A stretch of 56,346 bases of DNA, from assembly GCA_944389895.1 (NCBI GenBank), contig CALXOA010000014.1, positions 1-56,346 on the forward strand, read 5' to 3'. A program made the translations under genes and the position numbers. The stretch is from an uncultured Victivallis sp. (GTDB taxonomy: Bacteria > Verrucomicrobiota > Lentisphaeria > Victivallales > Victivallaceae). This document shows positions 44,422 through 52,297 of the stretch, piece by piece. The notes below the pieces were generated by a model, which made no database searches, was not told where the DNA came from, and saw only the letters and a program-made list of their open reading frames with translations. Numbering within the stretch: the first letter of the stretch is position 1; every line of letters begins with the position of its first letter.

Positions 44422-45066
44422 TTATTTTTTCGGCATTTTCCACGGATAACAGGAATCAATGGTTCCGTCCGACCAGAGACGGTGACGAAGATCACCGGCG
44501 TGGGTGCGGGGAGCATCCTCGTAGACAACATGGCGGCAATCCGACATTTTTGAGTTCAACGGCAAAGGAACAGCGATTCCGCCATGCGGAACCTCAACGA
44601 TTATTTTCGAAGGAAGAGTTTCATATTCCTCTAGATACAATTTTAAATCCATACCACTCTTTCTTAAATGGCTCTGACACCGGCTGCGCCTTCCGTATTC
44701 CAGTGCCCGGCAGAGGCAGGGAAGCAAATTGCATGCACTTGCCAGAAACAAAACAATCAGAAAAAGAAAAAAGCCCGCTTGAATGTCTTTTTTTCGAATA
44801 CGGCGAACCATGTAGATCAGGATTCCGAGAGAGAGAAGCAAAAAAAACAGGGAGCCCGGCAAAGTGTTGCCGTGAGACCGGAATGCAATGAATTCTTCGC
44901 ACGGAAAGAAGTATTCATCAGGCAGAATCCCGAACAGCTTTCCCCATAGCTGAAGCAGAAACTCATTCGCCCATAGAATGTGCCAGCCATGAGCAAAGAA
45001 AAAAAATACGATCAGAAGAAAATACCATCGATATCTCTTGAGAAAAGAAAGAAAGTTCGTTTTCAT
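44422..45066 (-). CDS. Three-helix membrane protein with pseudopilin-like head
   Basis: The 214-residue protein has three hydrophobic segments (about 14-34, 70-88, 95-118), unlike a pilin. Its soluble end, however, begins RRSRCQSHLRKSGMDLKLYL and closes with H189-x10-D200-G201, very like the head of H-X9-DG pseudopilins (a Cys, a helix with L and Y, then LPS). It may be a pseudopilin head grafted on another membrane anchor. ATG 45066 follows GGGGAGGGG; a longer frame reaching 45348 has no ribosome site. It is upstream of the SUFU-domain gene. Confidence 0.72.
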   Translation of the reverse strand: MKTNFLSFLKRYRWYFLLIVFFFFAHGWHILWANEFLLQLWGKLFGILPDEYFFPCEEFIAFRSHGNTLPGSLFFLLLSLGILIYMVRRIRKKDIQAGFFLFLIVLFLASACNLLPCLCRALEYGRRSRCQSHLRKSGMDLKLYLEEYETLPSKIIVEVPHGGIAVPLPLNSKMSDCRHVVYEDAPRTHAGDLRHRLWSDGTIDSCYPWKMPKK

Positions 45067-45433
45067 TCTCCCCTCCCCGACTGCGATCCTACTGTTCCTG
45101 TCACGAGGATTCATGAAATGGGTGGATTCCAGACCGCATTTTTTTGAGCGCAGGTCTCTTTTACTGCCGAAATTGTGCATCCGGCAAGGACTCCCCTCTC
45201 TTGCGCGGCTGTCCTCCAACGGCCATGCACAGAGAAAACAGCCGCAGGCTTTTGTTGTTTCTGTTGAACAATACAGTGATAAAAGTACAATTACAAATGA
45301 TAACAACCGCGAATCAATTCCTTTTCCGCAGAAAAACTTGAATTGCACTTGATTCCGATGTATTTTCCCTGCAAGAAATTATAGAGTCATCCATCTTGCT
45401 GGAAAATATCACAAATGGTGCAAGGGGAAAATA
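45067..45433. other. Divergent intergenic region
   Basis: About 370 bases separate two divergent membrane-protein genes. The part near 45230-45400 is AT-rich and probably holds both promoters, but no pair of boxes is good enough to name. A minus-strand open extension (to 45348) with a hydrophobic stretch and cysteines is not convincing as coding. Confidence 0.4.
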
Positions 45434-45952
45434 ATGATTTCCGACTCTTACGATATTGTCGATCTGCAGAAAGGACTGGAATCGGAACGGAAAGCCATGG
45501 CGATCCGTTCGAGTATCTTCCACGTTTTTCTCGGTGTCGCCTATCTTCTGGTCGGCTGCTTCGTCTGGGAGCAGATGGTGACGCCGTGGAATCTTCTCCG
45601 GCAGACGGCAGCTTTCCTGATCGCTCTCGTCGCATGGCCGCTTCTGCTGGGAGTGTTTGACTGGATCAACCGTTTATTACTGACCCGCTGGCCGCGCTGT
45701 CCGGTGTGCCGGAAAAAACTGAGTTCCTTTCAACCGGCGTTGAGGCGTTGTCCGAAGTGTAACAGCCGGATCGTATATGACCGCAGAAAACTCAGATCGG
45801 GTTACACTTTGCCGCCGCCGGAAGCAATGCGGATGCGCCCCGCAAACCCGCGGAGCAGCTCCATCGGAATGGCGGCCGGGCAGTTTCTGCTGTTGTTCGG
45901 AATTGTCATTCCGACTCTTCTGGTATCCTTTTTCCTTTTTTTTTTTTTTTGA
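45434..45952 (+). CDS. Small membrane protein with central zinc ribbon
   Basis: I do not recognise this 172-residue protein. Hydrophobic helices lie at about 27-45, 57-78 and 145-172. Between them a CPVC (C89, C92) and CPKC (C106, C109) pair form a zinc ribbon. The last helix ends in Phe repeats encoded by a run of 15 T, just before the stop. AAGGGGAAA precedes the ATG. The next gene starts three bases after the stop in the same frame, so the two are coupled and could even be read through. Confidence 0.7.
   Translation: MISDSYDIVDLQKGLESERKAMAIRSSIFHVFLGVAYLLVGCFVWEQMVTPWNLLRQTAAFLIALVAWPLLLGVFDWINRLLLTRWPRCPVCRKKLSSFQPALRRCPKCNSRIVYDRRKLRSGYTLPPPEAMRMRPANPRSSSIGMAAGQFLLLFGIVIPTLLVSFFLFFFF
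45936..45950 (+). repeat. Homopolymer of 15 T at the end of a coding frame
   Basis: The run lies directly before the TGA of the zinc-ribbon gene. Such tracts are prone to slippage in replication, transcription and sequencing, so the C-terminal residues and stop of this gene are uncertain. Confidence 0.9.
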
Positions 45953-45955
45953 AAC

Positions 45956-46699
45956 ATGGATGTGAATCTTCCGCGCCTGCCGGCTTCCTGCGTCACGATC
46001 CTGGGCGTTTTCGTCATCTTTTGCCGCTTCGTCGGAGTTACCGGTGTTGAAAAACTGCTGAAACTGGTCGTGTGGATCGATCGAAAATGCGACAGGCTCA
46101 ACCGCAAACTCGATCAGAATTACCGGAGTGTAATCCCCGCCCCGGAACACCTGTGCCCCCACTGCCGCCAGGAACCGGATCACCGACTGGCGGCGGTTAC
46201 GGGGAACTGCAGCGTCTGCGGAGCTCCGCTTTTGGAAACCGCCCCGGAACCGGACACGCCGGAGATGATGGATTGGAATAACTTACACCGCTACGCGAAA
46301 ATACAAAACGTCGGATTGTTTTATTTGCTCGGAGTCCTGCTGCCTTTTCTGTTTCTGCTGAAAATCTTTCAGGACAGCCGGCTGCTCTGGGGAATCGCGG
46401 GCATTTTGTTTCTTGCGATTCCCCTGTTCTGGGTGAAGGTGGTCCTGCGAGGGTTGCGCCGGAAGTGGCAGTTGAATTTCCGCTGCCCCGAATGCAGTTA
46501 TCAAAACAGGTCTTCGAACAATGCCGGAGCATGGCGTTTCCTGCTGCAGACCGGCCATTGTGCCAACTGCCGCCGCAAGCTCGTGCGCGATGATGACTTC
46601 ACCCCTTCCGGCGGAACGGCGGCAAGTTCAGATGGAAAGAAAGACGCTATCTTCCCCCGAACATTGACTGATCCCGGGAAAACAGAGACTCGGAAATGA
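45956..46699 (+). CDS. Membrane protein with two zinc ribbons
   Basis: This 247-residue protein of unknown function has a hydrophobic N-terminal segment (about 10-40), a first ribbon (C67, C70, C85, C88), two membrane helices (about 118-160) and a second ribbon (C177, C180, C202, C205). The order resembles a doubled version of the preceding gene product. Its end overlaps the next start by four bases (ATGA). The zinc ribbons facing the same side may bind protein or nucleic acid; this is inference. Confidence 0.72.
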   Translation: MDVNLPRLPASCVTILGVFVIFCRFVGVTGVEKLLKLVVWIDRKCDRLNRKLDQNYRSVIPAPEHLCPHCRQEPDHRLAAVTGNCSVCGAPLLETAPEPDTPEMMDWNNLHRYAKIQNVGLFYLLGVLLPFLFLLKIFQDSRLLWGIAGILFLAIPLFWVKVVLRGLRRKWQLNFRCPECSYQNRSSNNAGAWRFLLQTGHCANCRRKLVRDDDFTPSGGTAASSDGKKDAIFPRTLTDPGKTETRK

Positions 46700-47637
46700 A
46701 TCGCACACGGAAAAAGTGGGAAGATTGCAAAGTGTTTCTGATGTGTACACTGCTGGTGCTGCTTCTGCCGTTTGGGTTCCTGTTTTTTTTCATCCCCGGC
46801 AAAATTCTCAATGCAATCCGAATGCGGCAGTACCGGAAGAGGCGCGAAACAACTCGCCGGCAAACGCCGGTTTCCGGTGAAGATTTTCTGCGGGGATGTG
46901 GGATTTCCCCGGATTCTCCGGAAGCGGAAGTTGCATTGGACCTGCGCCGGAAACTTGCCCAGGCAGCCTCAGCGTGGTGTCATAAGATTACGGCAGAAGA
47001 AATTGCGCCTGACATGACCTGTGGAGAACTGGTTCTCGGATGGAGCAGCTATATGTATTGGCATGACGGGCTTGAGTCCATCGGCTATGAAGCGGTGAAA
47101 AGACTCGGTAAAGGGAAAATTCCGGAAGAGGTGTTCCCCCATTTGATTCGCCCGGAAAAGAAATCCCGCGTTACCATGCGTGAACTATTCCGCAATTATC
47201 TGGATGTTCTCATGCCGTATCTGGGGGCGCGTTTTTCTTCGTTATATCTCTGGAGCGATGCATGGATTCTCTCCGCATTGTTGCTCCAGGATAGAAGTCC
47301 CATTCCGCTTGGTTCTGTGATTTTTGCAACGGATTGGCTGAATCATGCCATCCCGACGCCTTATGAGGTGAATCATGCATTAACCCTGCTGTCTGCCAAC
47401 GGGTTTCTGACATTGGACGCCAATCGGAATCTCCTTTTGACTGATCGAGCAAAAGTATTTAAAAATGACTCTTTTCTGAAAGCAAGGCATTTCAACAAAA
47501 TTGATGTGATTCATAAAGAATTGATGCTGAATCCTCCTCTTTCCTGTCTCTCTGTCAACGAATTTTTTACACTGGATGATATCAAACACGCCCGGGAAGA
47601 ATTTGCGAGAGAGAGGCGTTCGGGAGGGCAGTCATGA
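46696..47637 (+). CDS. Membrane-anchored protein with winged-helix-like end
   Basis: The 313-residue protein has one strong N-terminal membrane helix (about 13-35, VFLMCTLLVLLLPFGFLFFF) and a helical cytoplasmic part. The segment from about 215 to 265 (IFATDWLNHAIPTPYEVNHA, LLSANGFLTLDANRNLLLTD) looks like a winged helix by its spacing. No family is assigned. ATGA overlaps on both sides tie it to its neighbours in a four-gene unit. Confidence 0.7.
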   Translation: MNRTRKKWEDCKVFLMCTLLVLLLPFGFLFFFIPGKILNAIRMRQYRKRRETTRRQTPVSGEDFLRGCGISPDSPEAEVALDLRRKLAQAASAWCHKITAEEIAPDMTCGELVLGWSSYMYWHDGLESIGYEAVKRLGKGKIPEEVFPHLIRPEKKSRVTMRELFRNYLDVLMPYLGARFSSLYLWSDAWILSALLLQDRSPIPLGSVIFATDWLNHAIPTPYEVNHALTLLSANGFLTLDANRNLLLTDRAKVFKNDSFLKARHFNKIDVIHKELMLNPPLSCLSVNEFFTLDDIKHAREEFARERRSGGQS

Positions 47638-48362
47638 ACCTTTCTGATCTGTATGCGATTGGCTGTCTGCTGCTCTGGGGCGGACTGGCTGGATACACCG
47701 TCTGGATATTCCGCAGGAACCCGCCACGGGAACAGAACTCCGGAGAAACATTTCTCGTCGGCACTGCGCTGCTTGCCGTTCTGCTTTCCTACATCCTTTA
47801 CAGCATACTGCTGATCGGCAATCCCGGTTATCTTGCGGTGGCTCTTTTCTTATGGACTCTGGTTCTCTGCGCTGCCGGATCGATCCGCGGCCAGTTTCGA
47901 TTGCTGCGCTACGGGCTTGAGATCGCCATCATCGGTACGCTCGGGTTGTGTCTATTGTTCGACATCGTTTGTGCAAACGGATTCGCTCCAGCTGATAATT
48001 CTATTATAATCAGAAGGATACAGACAATTTCCGCGTTCAGGCAGGCGACAGAAGATCAAACTCTTTACCCTGCCGGAATACTGGACGGGAACCATCCGGT
48101 CGTAATTGCGCACCCGGAACTTCTGAAATGGTGGACGTGTTGCGGAACGCCGCGCAGATTGTGGCATTCCGGATTTACGAATTTTTTTGAAAGCACATCG
48201 CTTCCGCCTTTCGAATTCGCCGCAAGAACCATTGCCGAGAACCTTGAGGCGCTTGGACAACACATTCTTTCAGCTGGACAAACCGCTTCACCCTCGGAGG
48301 AGAAACCAGGAAGCTTCCATCTCATCAGGCAGTTCTCGATGCAGAACCGCTCCCGGTTCTGA
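47634..48362 (+). CDS. Multi-helix membrane protein, C-terminus lost by frameshift
   Basis: As written the frame gives 242 residues with four hydrophobic helices (about 8-25, 44-60, 64-82, 92-112) and a soluble part. Its last 20 residues (after about 48290) look non-coding, while another frame from there to 48610 reads a convincing continuation with a membrane helix. The complete protein would be about 325 residues. It starts in an ATGA overlap with the preceding gene. Function is unknown. Confidence 0.65.
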   Translation: MNLSDLYAIGCLLLWGGLAGYTVWIFRRNPPREQNSGETFLVGTALLAVLLSYILYSILLIGNPGYLAVALFLWTLVLCAAGSIRGQFRLLRYGLEIAIIGTLGLCLLFDIVCANGFAPADNSIIIRRIQTISAFRQATEDQTLYPAGILDGNHPVVIAHPELLKWWTCCGTPRRLWHSGFTNFFESTSLPPFEFAARTIAENLEALGQHILSAGQTASPSEEKPGSFHLIRQFSMQNRSRF

Positions 48363-48610
48363 CGAAAAGTTATCTCTTTCCGGCACACTGCTACAGGATT
48401 GTCCCGGCGGGATTATCGCTGATCCGGTGCTTCTCTTATGGCTACCGCGCCGATATCGTTCCCGGGGGGATTTCCGCCGCATGGGGAACGGCGTTTCTGT
48501 GGCTCAGTTTCATCATCCTCGCCTTTCTCAATCCGCTTTATTTCATCACCTGGGAACTTGGATCGCAAGTTGCGTTTCTCCGTCTCCGAATGTGGGCTGC
48601 ATGTGTTTGA
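48290..48610 (+). pseudogene. Frame-shifted tail of the preceding membrane-protein gene
   Basis: The frame two bases on reads TLGGETRKLPSHQAVLDAEP, then SYLFPAHCYRIVPAGLSL and a membrane segment GTAFLWLSFIILAFLNPLYF, stopping at TGA 48608-48610. It has no start codon and is blocked upstream at 48245-48247. It therefore must be the continuation of 47634-48362 after a frame change between roughly 48290 and 48362, either a real mutation, a sequencing error or programmed frameshifting. Confidence 0.6.
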
Positions 48611-49017
48611 TAGACGTTTTTTGAAGAACAATTCCGGCCTCCGGGGTCGTCATTTCACTTTTCCGGGCTATATTACCTTGCAATGACAAAGCAGGTTCTG
48701 AAGATGGTTCAATCAGATACATCAGTGGCGGAATCCCGCACGAAACACCGGTTTCCGGAGCAGTGCCTCTCCCGACCGGGTTGCAGGCAATGCCCCTTCT
48801 CCTGTAAAACTCCCCTCAAGGCGGGAAGACGGGGAAACAACTCCGGAAAACCACAGGCGGGAAGCGTACGGGAAACGTTGAGCAAGTCGCAGGGACTCGC
48901 CTGTTCCAGCAGTAAGTTCCCTTCCCGTACGGTACATCCGGCGAACTCCATTTTTCAACAACGAACACCCGATCGAAAGGGCAACGCCTCCTGTACGGAG
49001 CGGAGGAGTTTCTCAGT
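48611..49017. other. Long leader region with inverted repeats before the AraC gene
   Basis: No credible gene is present. GGTTTCCGGAG (48750-48760) pairs with CTCCGGAAAACC (48841-48852) with one bulge, and CGTACGGGAA (about 48866-48875) pairs with TTCCCGTACG (about 48924-48933). A TATATT-like box lies near 48668. CCTCC (48987-48991) can pair with GGAGG (49003-49007), which is the ribosome site of the AraC gene. The region may be a structured 5' leader or a short RNA. Confidence 0.4.
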
Positions 49018-49965
49018 ATGATTGCAGAATCCCCACACACCTCAGCCGACGGTATGCGGCATCATCTCTACACAGCCCGACAGTTTCTGGAAGGAGATCT
49101 GCCGGTTGCAATCCTCCGGGCGCTGCATCCACCGGAGATGTTTCCTCCCGAAAACAACGTGATTCACAAGCGGGAGTTCTGGAAAATCGTCTATATCAGC
49201 CACGGATCCGGCATCTTCAAGATCAACAACCACCGGTGCCGTTTCACTCCGGGAACCGTCTACCTCAGCCACCCGGATGATGCCACCACGCTGGAGCTGA
49301 CCGAGGAGATCCGGCTCTACAACATCTTGTTCCGACGCGACTTCATTGCCTCCGAGTTGAAGAGGCTCTACAGCGTCTGCAACTTCTTCGAGATCTTCTC
49401 ACCCGATTTCCGCCCTGAGAACTCCTTCACCCATGAGGGACTTCACTTCTTCGACGCCAACCGTAATATCTACGCGCAGGTGAAGCGGATGGCACATGAA
49501 TATGAACATAACGACGCCAACACCGCCGAGATGTTGCGCTGCCAGCTCCTGGAACTTCTGATCGAGCTCGCACGCTTGAGTACCCGTACCTTCTCCGGCA
49601 GGCGTCGTGCGGAAATCGCCGCAATCGTGACAGACCACCTGCGCGCAAACTACCGGACCCCTGTCACGATACAACAGATCGCCGATGAAGTCGGATTGTC
49701 GCGCGGCAGGCTGCTGACCCTCTTCCGGAACCAGACGGGCCGCACCATCGGAGAAACGCTTCTCGCCATCCGTCTTGACGCCGCCCGGCGCCTGCTTACG
49801 GATCCGGCCGGAGGGACGATTGAAGAAATCTGCCGTCTTTCCGGTTTTTCGGACCTCTCCAACTTCTACAAATTCTTCCGACGGGCAACCGGTATGTCCC
49901 CGGGAGAGTTCCGCCGGGAAAACAGCGATGCAGTACCACGACACGGCAGGACGGGAAAACTTTGA
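49018..49965 (+). CDS. AraC-family transcriptional regulator
   Basis: The 315-residue regulator has a cupin-like N-terminal domain (about 40-150, YISHGSGIFKINNHRCRFTP) and a C-terminal double HTH (about 195-295, VTIQQIADEVGLSRGRLLTL and TIEEICRLSGFSDLSNFYKF). Its ribosome site CGGAGGAG may be masked by an upstream CCTCC. The gene after it starts three bases past its stop, so both are cotranscribed. Confidence 0.92.
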   Translation: MIAESPHTSADGMRHHLYTARQFLEGDLPVAILRALHPPEMFPPENNVIHKREFWKIVYISHGSGIFKINNHRCRFTPGTVYLSHPDDATTLELTEEIRLYNILFRRDFIASELKRLYSVCNFFEIFSPDFRPENSFTHEGLHFFDANRNIYAQVKRMAHEYEHNDANTAEMLRCQLLELLIELARLSTRTFSGRRRAEIAAIVTDHLRANYRTPVTIQQIADEVGLSRGRLLTLFRNQTGRTIGETLLAIRLDAARRLLTDPAGGTIEEICRLSGFSDLSNFYKFFRRATGMSPGEFRRENSDAVPRHGRTGKL

Positions 49966-49967
49966 AT

Positions 49968-50312
49968 ATGCCTGAAGATACAACCTATTACAAGCAGGTC
50001 TACGAGATCGTCCGGGCAATTCCCCCGGGCCGTGTCGCCACTTACGGCGGCATCGCATTTCTGCTCGGGACCCCGCGCCGGGCCCGGATGGTCGGCAGGG
50101 CCATGTCACGTCTGCCCTCCGGAGATACCGCACCGTGGCATCGCGTGGTCAACAGTGCCGGACGGCTGGTTCCGGGTCACGAGGAGCTGCAACGCCAGCT
50201 GCTCGAAAAGGAAAATACTCCATTGCGCCCCGACGGAAAGGTCGACCTGAACCGCGCCCTGTGGGATCCGTATCAGGAACCGGAAGAGGAACAGGCAGCC
50301 GAAACGGAGTGA
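49968..50312 (+). CDS. Alkyltransferase-like protein (MGMT family without active Cys)
   Basis: The 114-residue protein matches the DNA-binding domain of O6-methylguanine-DNA methyltransferase (VYEIVRAIPPGRVATYGGIA, VGRAMSRLP). The active-site P-C-H-R is P-W57-H-R (PWHRVV), the hallmark of ATL proteins. These flip and bind O6-alkylguanine without repairing it and hand the lesion to nucleotide excision repair. The C-terminus is a short acidic tail. It sits just after the AraC gene, an unexplained pairing. Confidence 0.92.
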   Translation: MPEDTTYYKQVYEIVRAIPPGRVATYGGIAFLLGTPRRARMVGRAMSRLPSGDTAPWHRVVNSAGRLVPGHEELQRQLLEKENTPLRPDGKVDLNRALWDPYQEPEEEQAAETE

Positions 50313-50349
50313 CAGTCCCCCCCTTCCTGCTTTCCCATCTGCGGTTGAA

Positions 50350-50643
50350 TCACCTCACACCGGCGACAGGACGCCCGACTTCCCGGGACGGCGGCGGAAA
50401 CACCCGGAAATGTCCCGCCTCATCCTTCAGGATCAACTTGTCGCAATCCTCCAGCGTAATGAAGCGGATCTCCCGCAGCCACGAACAGAGCCGGTCAACC
50501 CCGTGCGCGGCGATCATGTACTCGAAGAGATCCATATTGCAGATGATTCCGGTCGGTAGGGAGTTGTACTGATTCCGGAACAACTCCTTCTGGCAGATGA
50601 TTTCATCGATGATGAGATCACCGTACATTGAACGTTTTTTCAT
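50350..50643 (-). CDS. Small protein of unknown function
   Basis: The 97-residue protein is not recognised. It is soluble, begins MKKRSMYGDLIIDEIICQKE and ends in a Pro- and Arg-rich tail. ATG 50643 has GGAAATT upstream, and a long AT-rich stretch lies before it. It is convergent with the ATL gene, which ends 37 bases away. Confidence 0.6.
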   Translation of the reverse strand: MKKRSMYGDLIIDEIICQKELFRNQYNSLPTGIICNMDLFEYMIAAHGVDRLCSWLREIRFITLEDCDKLILKDEAGHFRVFPPPSREVGRPVAGVR

Positions 50644-51050
50644 AATTTCCAAATTTACTCGGTGTGATCCTGCCTATGATATTAATTTATAAATTAAAAA
50701 AATAAAAGTCAAACCATTTTTTACAAAAAAAATAGTTTTTTATTAAATATTTTTTTATTTTTTGTGACAGATTCATCTTTTTTTCCGCTAGAGAAATCCG
50801 AAGAGAAAAAACAGGATCCCTTCCGTAGCGGAGATCTCAAAACACACACAATAATACATATAAATAATATACTAAATAAAAATGAATACAAAAGAGAATG
50901 GCGTAAAAAAATTCCGCCAATACCATCGGAATCCTCCGGGAATCGGATCCGGCACACCCAGACACTAAAATATTATTTGCATTTTCAGATAGAAACAGTA
51001 CATTAAAAGGTACTGTAACAACTCTCAGAATGTGTATTGAGGAGAATAAA
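50644..51050. other. Markedly AT-rich intergenic region
   Basis: About 400 bases with long A and T runs contrast strongly with the GC-rich surroundings. A plus-strand promoter is possible at TTGCAT (50977-50982), 16 bases, TACATT (50999-51004). The inverted repeat ACAGTAC-N8-GTACTGT (50995-51016) covers its -10 box and could be an operator. No gene was recognised; a hydrophobic minus-strand frame at 50721-50957 is unsupported. Confidence 0.45.
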
Positions 51051-52274
51051 ATGGCCCTCTTCCGCTTTTCCTGCCCGAGCTGTCAAACACCACTGGAGGC
51101 CCAAACACAATGGCGGGGGATGGAACTCACCTGCCCGACCTGCGGGAACCGGGTCCGTGTTCCCGATGCGTCCGATTCCGGGCCGGCTTTTCCAGATGGT
51201 TCCGATGAAACGCCGCGTTCCCGGTATGTTTTCGGGCGGCTCTACATCACCCTGTCGCGGATCATCGCCCTGCTGCTGTTCTTCGGCGCCGCAGGAATCA
51301 TGCTGCTGCAACTGCGCTCGACACGCCAGAGTCAGGCGGAACTGGCTCCCGATCCGGCCGTCGTCACGGCCCTGATCCGGCAGCAGAACAGGATCGTCGC
51401 CGACTACAACAGTATCGCACGGCGCCTTTCCGGCCGCAGCGGCGACGCCGGCAGCGGCTTCAGGGGAGTGAGACTCTCGTCGGATGCATTCCGCTGGAAA
51501 CACCCGTTCAATGAGCTGCTGACCAGCGAGGAGGAAGTCGGCGAGTCCATCGCCGCCGTGGAGGAAACGCGGGAAAAGGTTGCCGCTCTGCAGAAGCTTC
51601 TGCACAACTATCTGCTGGAGAATCTCGCCGCGTTGCGGGAACGGCTGGGAGTTTCCGATGCCACGACACCAGCCGGGGGGGGAGCCACTTCGGCGATCAA
51701 TCTTTCCCTTCAGCAGACGTCGCCGATCTTCAAGCCGGAAGTGGAGGAGTTCCTGCGTACCAGAGCCGGGCAGCTCGTCCGGAGTGAGTTTGACGGCATA
51801 CAGCGCAACAGCAGTTCTTCAACGCTGGTGCGCCAGGCCAGAAACTGGCTCGCATTCTGGAAATACCTCGATGCGGAACTGCTGACCCGCGATCCGGAAA
51901 GCAGCCGGATCGGAGGCCTCTCCGGAAACTTTCCGAAAGCGGAAGTGGAGGCGGCAGAATCCAGAGCCTCTGAGCACGAACGCGCCGTTCTGAAACTGTC
52001 AACCTCCATCGCCAACTATATCGCACGGGGGACCGGGAACTCTCCGCGCTGGCTCATCGAAGAGCAGCTTGACCAGCTGGAAAATGATCTCAATGACTAC
52101 CAGGCGAAATGCCGGGCGGCCGCTCGACAGTCCCGTAAACTCTGGTCTGATTTCGCAATTCACTGCACTGCCAACTGTGCGGTAACCTTTCTGGCGATGT
52201 TGTTTCTGCTGGTGATCGCCGATTTTCTGCGGGCCCATTTCGATATGGCCGACCGGTTCTGCCGCGAAAAATAA
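51051..52274 (+). CDS. Zinc-ribbon membrane protein with periplasmic-type coiled coil
   Basis: The 407-residue protein starts with a zinc ribbon (C8, C11, C28, C31: FSCPSCQ and TCPTCGNRVRVPD), then a membrane helix (about 67-88), a long helical region (about 100-365) and a second membrane helix near 373-392. The ribbon should be cytoplasmic with the helical part on the other side. The function is unknown. GGAG lies seven bases before ATG 51051. The lipoprotein gene follows after 23 bases, so the two products probably work together at the inner membrane. Confidence 0.75.
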   Translation: MALFRFSCPSCQTPLEAQTQWRGMELTCPTCGNRVRVPDASDSGPAFPDGSDETPRSRYVFGRLYITLSRIIALLLFFGAAGIMLLQLRSTRQSQAELAPDPAVVTALIRQQNRIVADYNSIARRLSGRSGDAGSGFRGVRLSSDAFRWKHPFNELLTSEEEVGESIAAVEETREKVAALQKLLHNYLLENLAALRERLGVSDATTPAGGGATSAINLSLQQTSPIFKPEVEEFLRTRAGQLVRSEFDGIQRNSSSSTLVRQARNWLAFWKYLDAELLTRDPESSRIGGLSGNFPKAEVEAAESRASEHERAVLKLSTSIANYIARGTGNSPRWLIEEQLDQLENDLNDYQAKCRAAARQSRKLWSDFAIHCTANCAVTFLAMLFLLVIADFLRAHFDMADRFCREK

Positions 52275-52297
52275 CCGGAAATGGAGATTTGCGGATC

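Noticed and set aside
44422..45348. A 308-codon version of the pseudopilin-head membrane protein.
   Set aside because: The extra 94 residues lack a ribosome site and look non-coding; ATG 45066 has a strong one.
48683..49021. A 112-codon plus-strand frame before the AraC gene.
   Set aside because: It has no ribosome site, odd composition rich in Ser, Arg and Cys, and covers inverted repeats.
50721..50957. A minus-strand frame with a hydrophobic stretch in the AT-rich region.
   Set aside because: The hydrophobic codons follow from AT richness; no good start or homology is seen.
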